A DNA stretch of 5,777 bases, from assembly GCA_904502015.1 (NCBI GenBank), contig CAJGEA010000131.1, positions 1 through 5,777 of the forward strand. The letters are read 5' to 3'. The stretch comes from an uncultured Clostridia bacterium. Its GTDB lineage: Bacteria; Bacillota; Clostridia; Oscillospirales; CAG-272. The notes beneath the pieces are model-generated. The model worked only from the letters and a program-made list of their open reading frames with translations. It ran no database searches and was not told the DNA's origin. A program made the translations under genes and the position numbers. The stretch's first letter is position 1. Every line of letters starts with the position of its first letter. Below, piece after piece: positions 5,754 through 5,777 of this stretch.

Positions 5754-5777
5754 GACCCCAAATATTGAATTAAACAC

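Overview
The window looks like chromosomal core sequence from a spore-forming member of the Clostridia. It carries a full-length SpoIIE sporulation phosphatase, strong Gram-positive ribosome binding sites and sigma-A promoters, and a T-box leader. Base composition is high for the group (about 58 % G+C in a sampled stretch of spoIIE), and there are palindromic intergenic repeats of a kind I recall from gut Oscillospirales-type genomes. That placement is an inference; no rRNA or tRNA gene is present to confirm it.

Layout. Positions 1-190 are non-coding and hold three hairpins or palindromes plus the likely terminator of spoIIE. Positions 191-2926 (minus) encode SpoIIE, the membrane-bound PP2C phosphatase that activates sigma-F in the forespore. 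The 252-base gap upstream of it contains a candidate Spo0A-type promoter with an abnormally long spacer and a 0A-like box, and also the strong terminator of the next gene. Positions 3179-4426 (minus) encode serine hydroxymethyltransferase (glyA). An AT-rich divergent promoter region (4427-4674) separates it from a plus-strand gene at 4675-5109, whose product has the methylglyoxal synthase (MgsA) fold but lacks most of the family's catalytic residues. Immediately downstream, about 5135-5370, is a complete T-box riboswitch with mutually exclusive antiterminator and terminator. Its specifier best reads as GGU (glycine), and its UGGA bulge fits a tRNA with U73, as in tRNA-Gly. It controls a 117-residue unknown protein (5400-5753, plus) with one C-terminal membrane segment.

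How the parts relate. glyA and spoIIE share a strand but appear to be separate transcription units, split by a terminator and a dedicated spoIIE promoter. glyA makes glycine from serine, and the T-box two genes away senses uncharged tRNA, probably tRNA-Gly. The locus may therefore tie glycine supply to a small membrane protein of unknown role. The two most notable points are this T-box in front of a gene that is not a recognisable aminoacyl-tRNA synthetase, biosynthetic enzyme or known transporter, and the MgsA-like protein with a rewritten active site.
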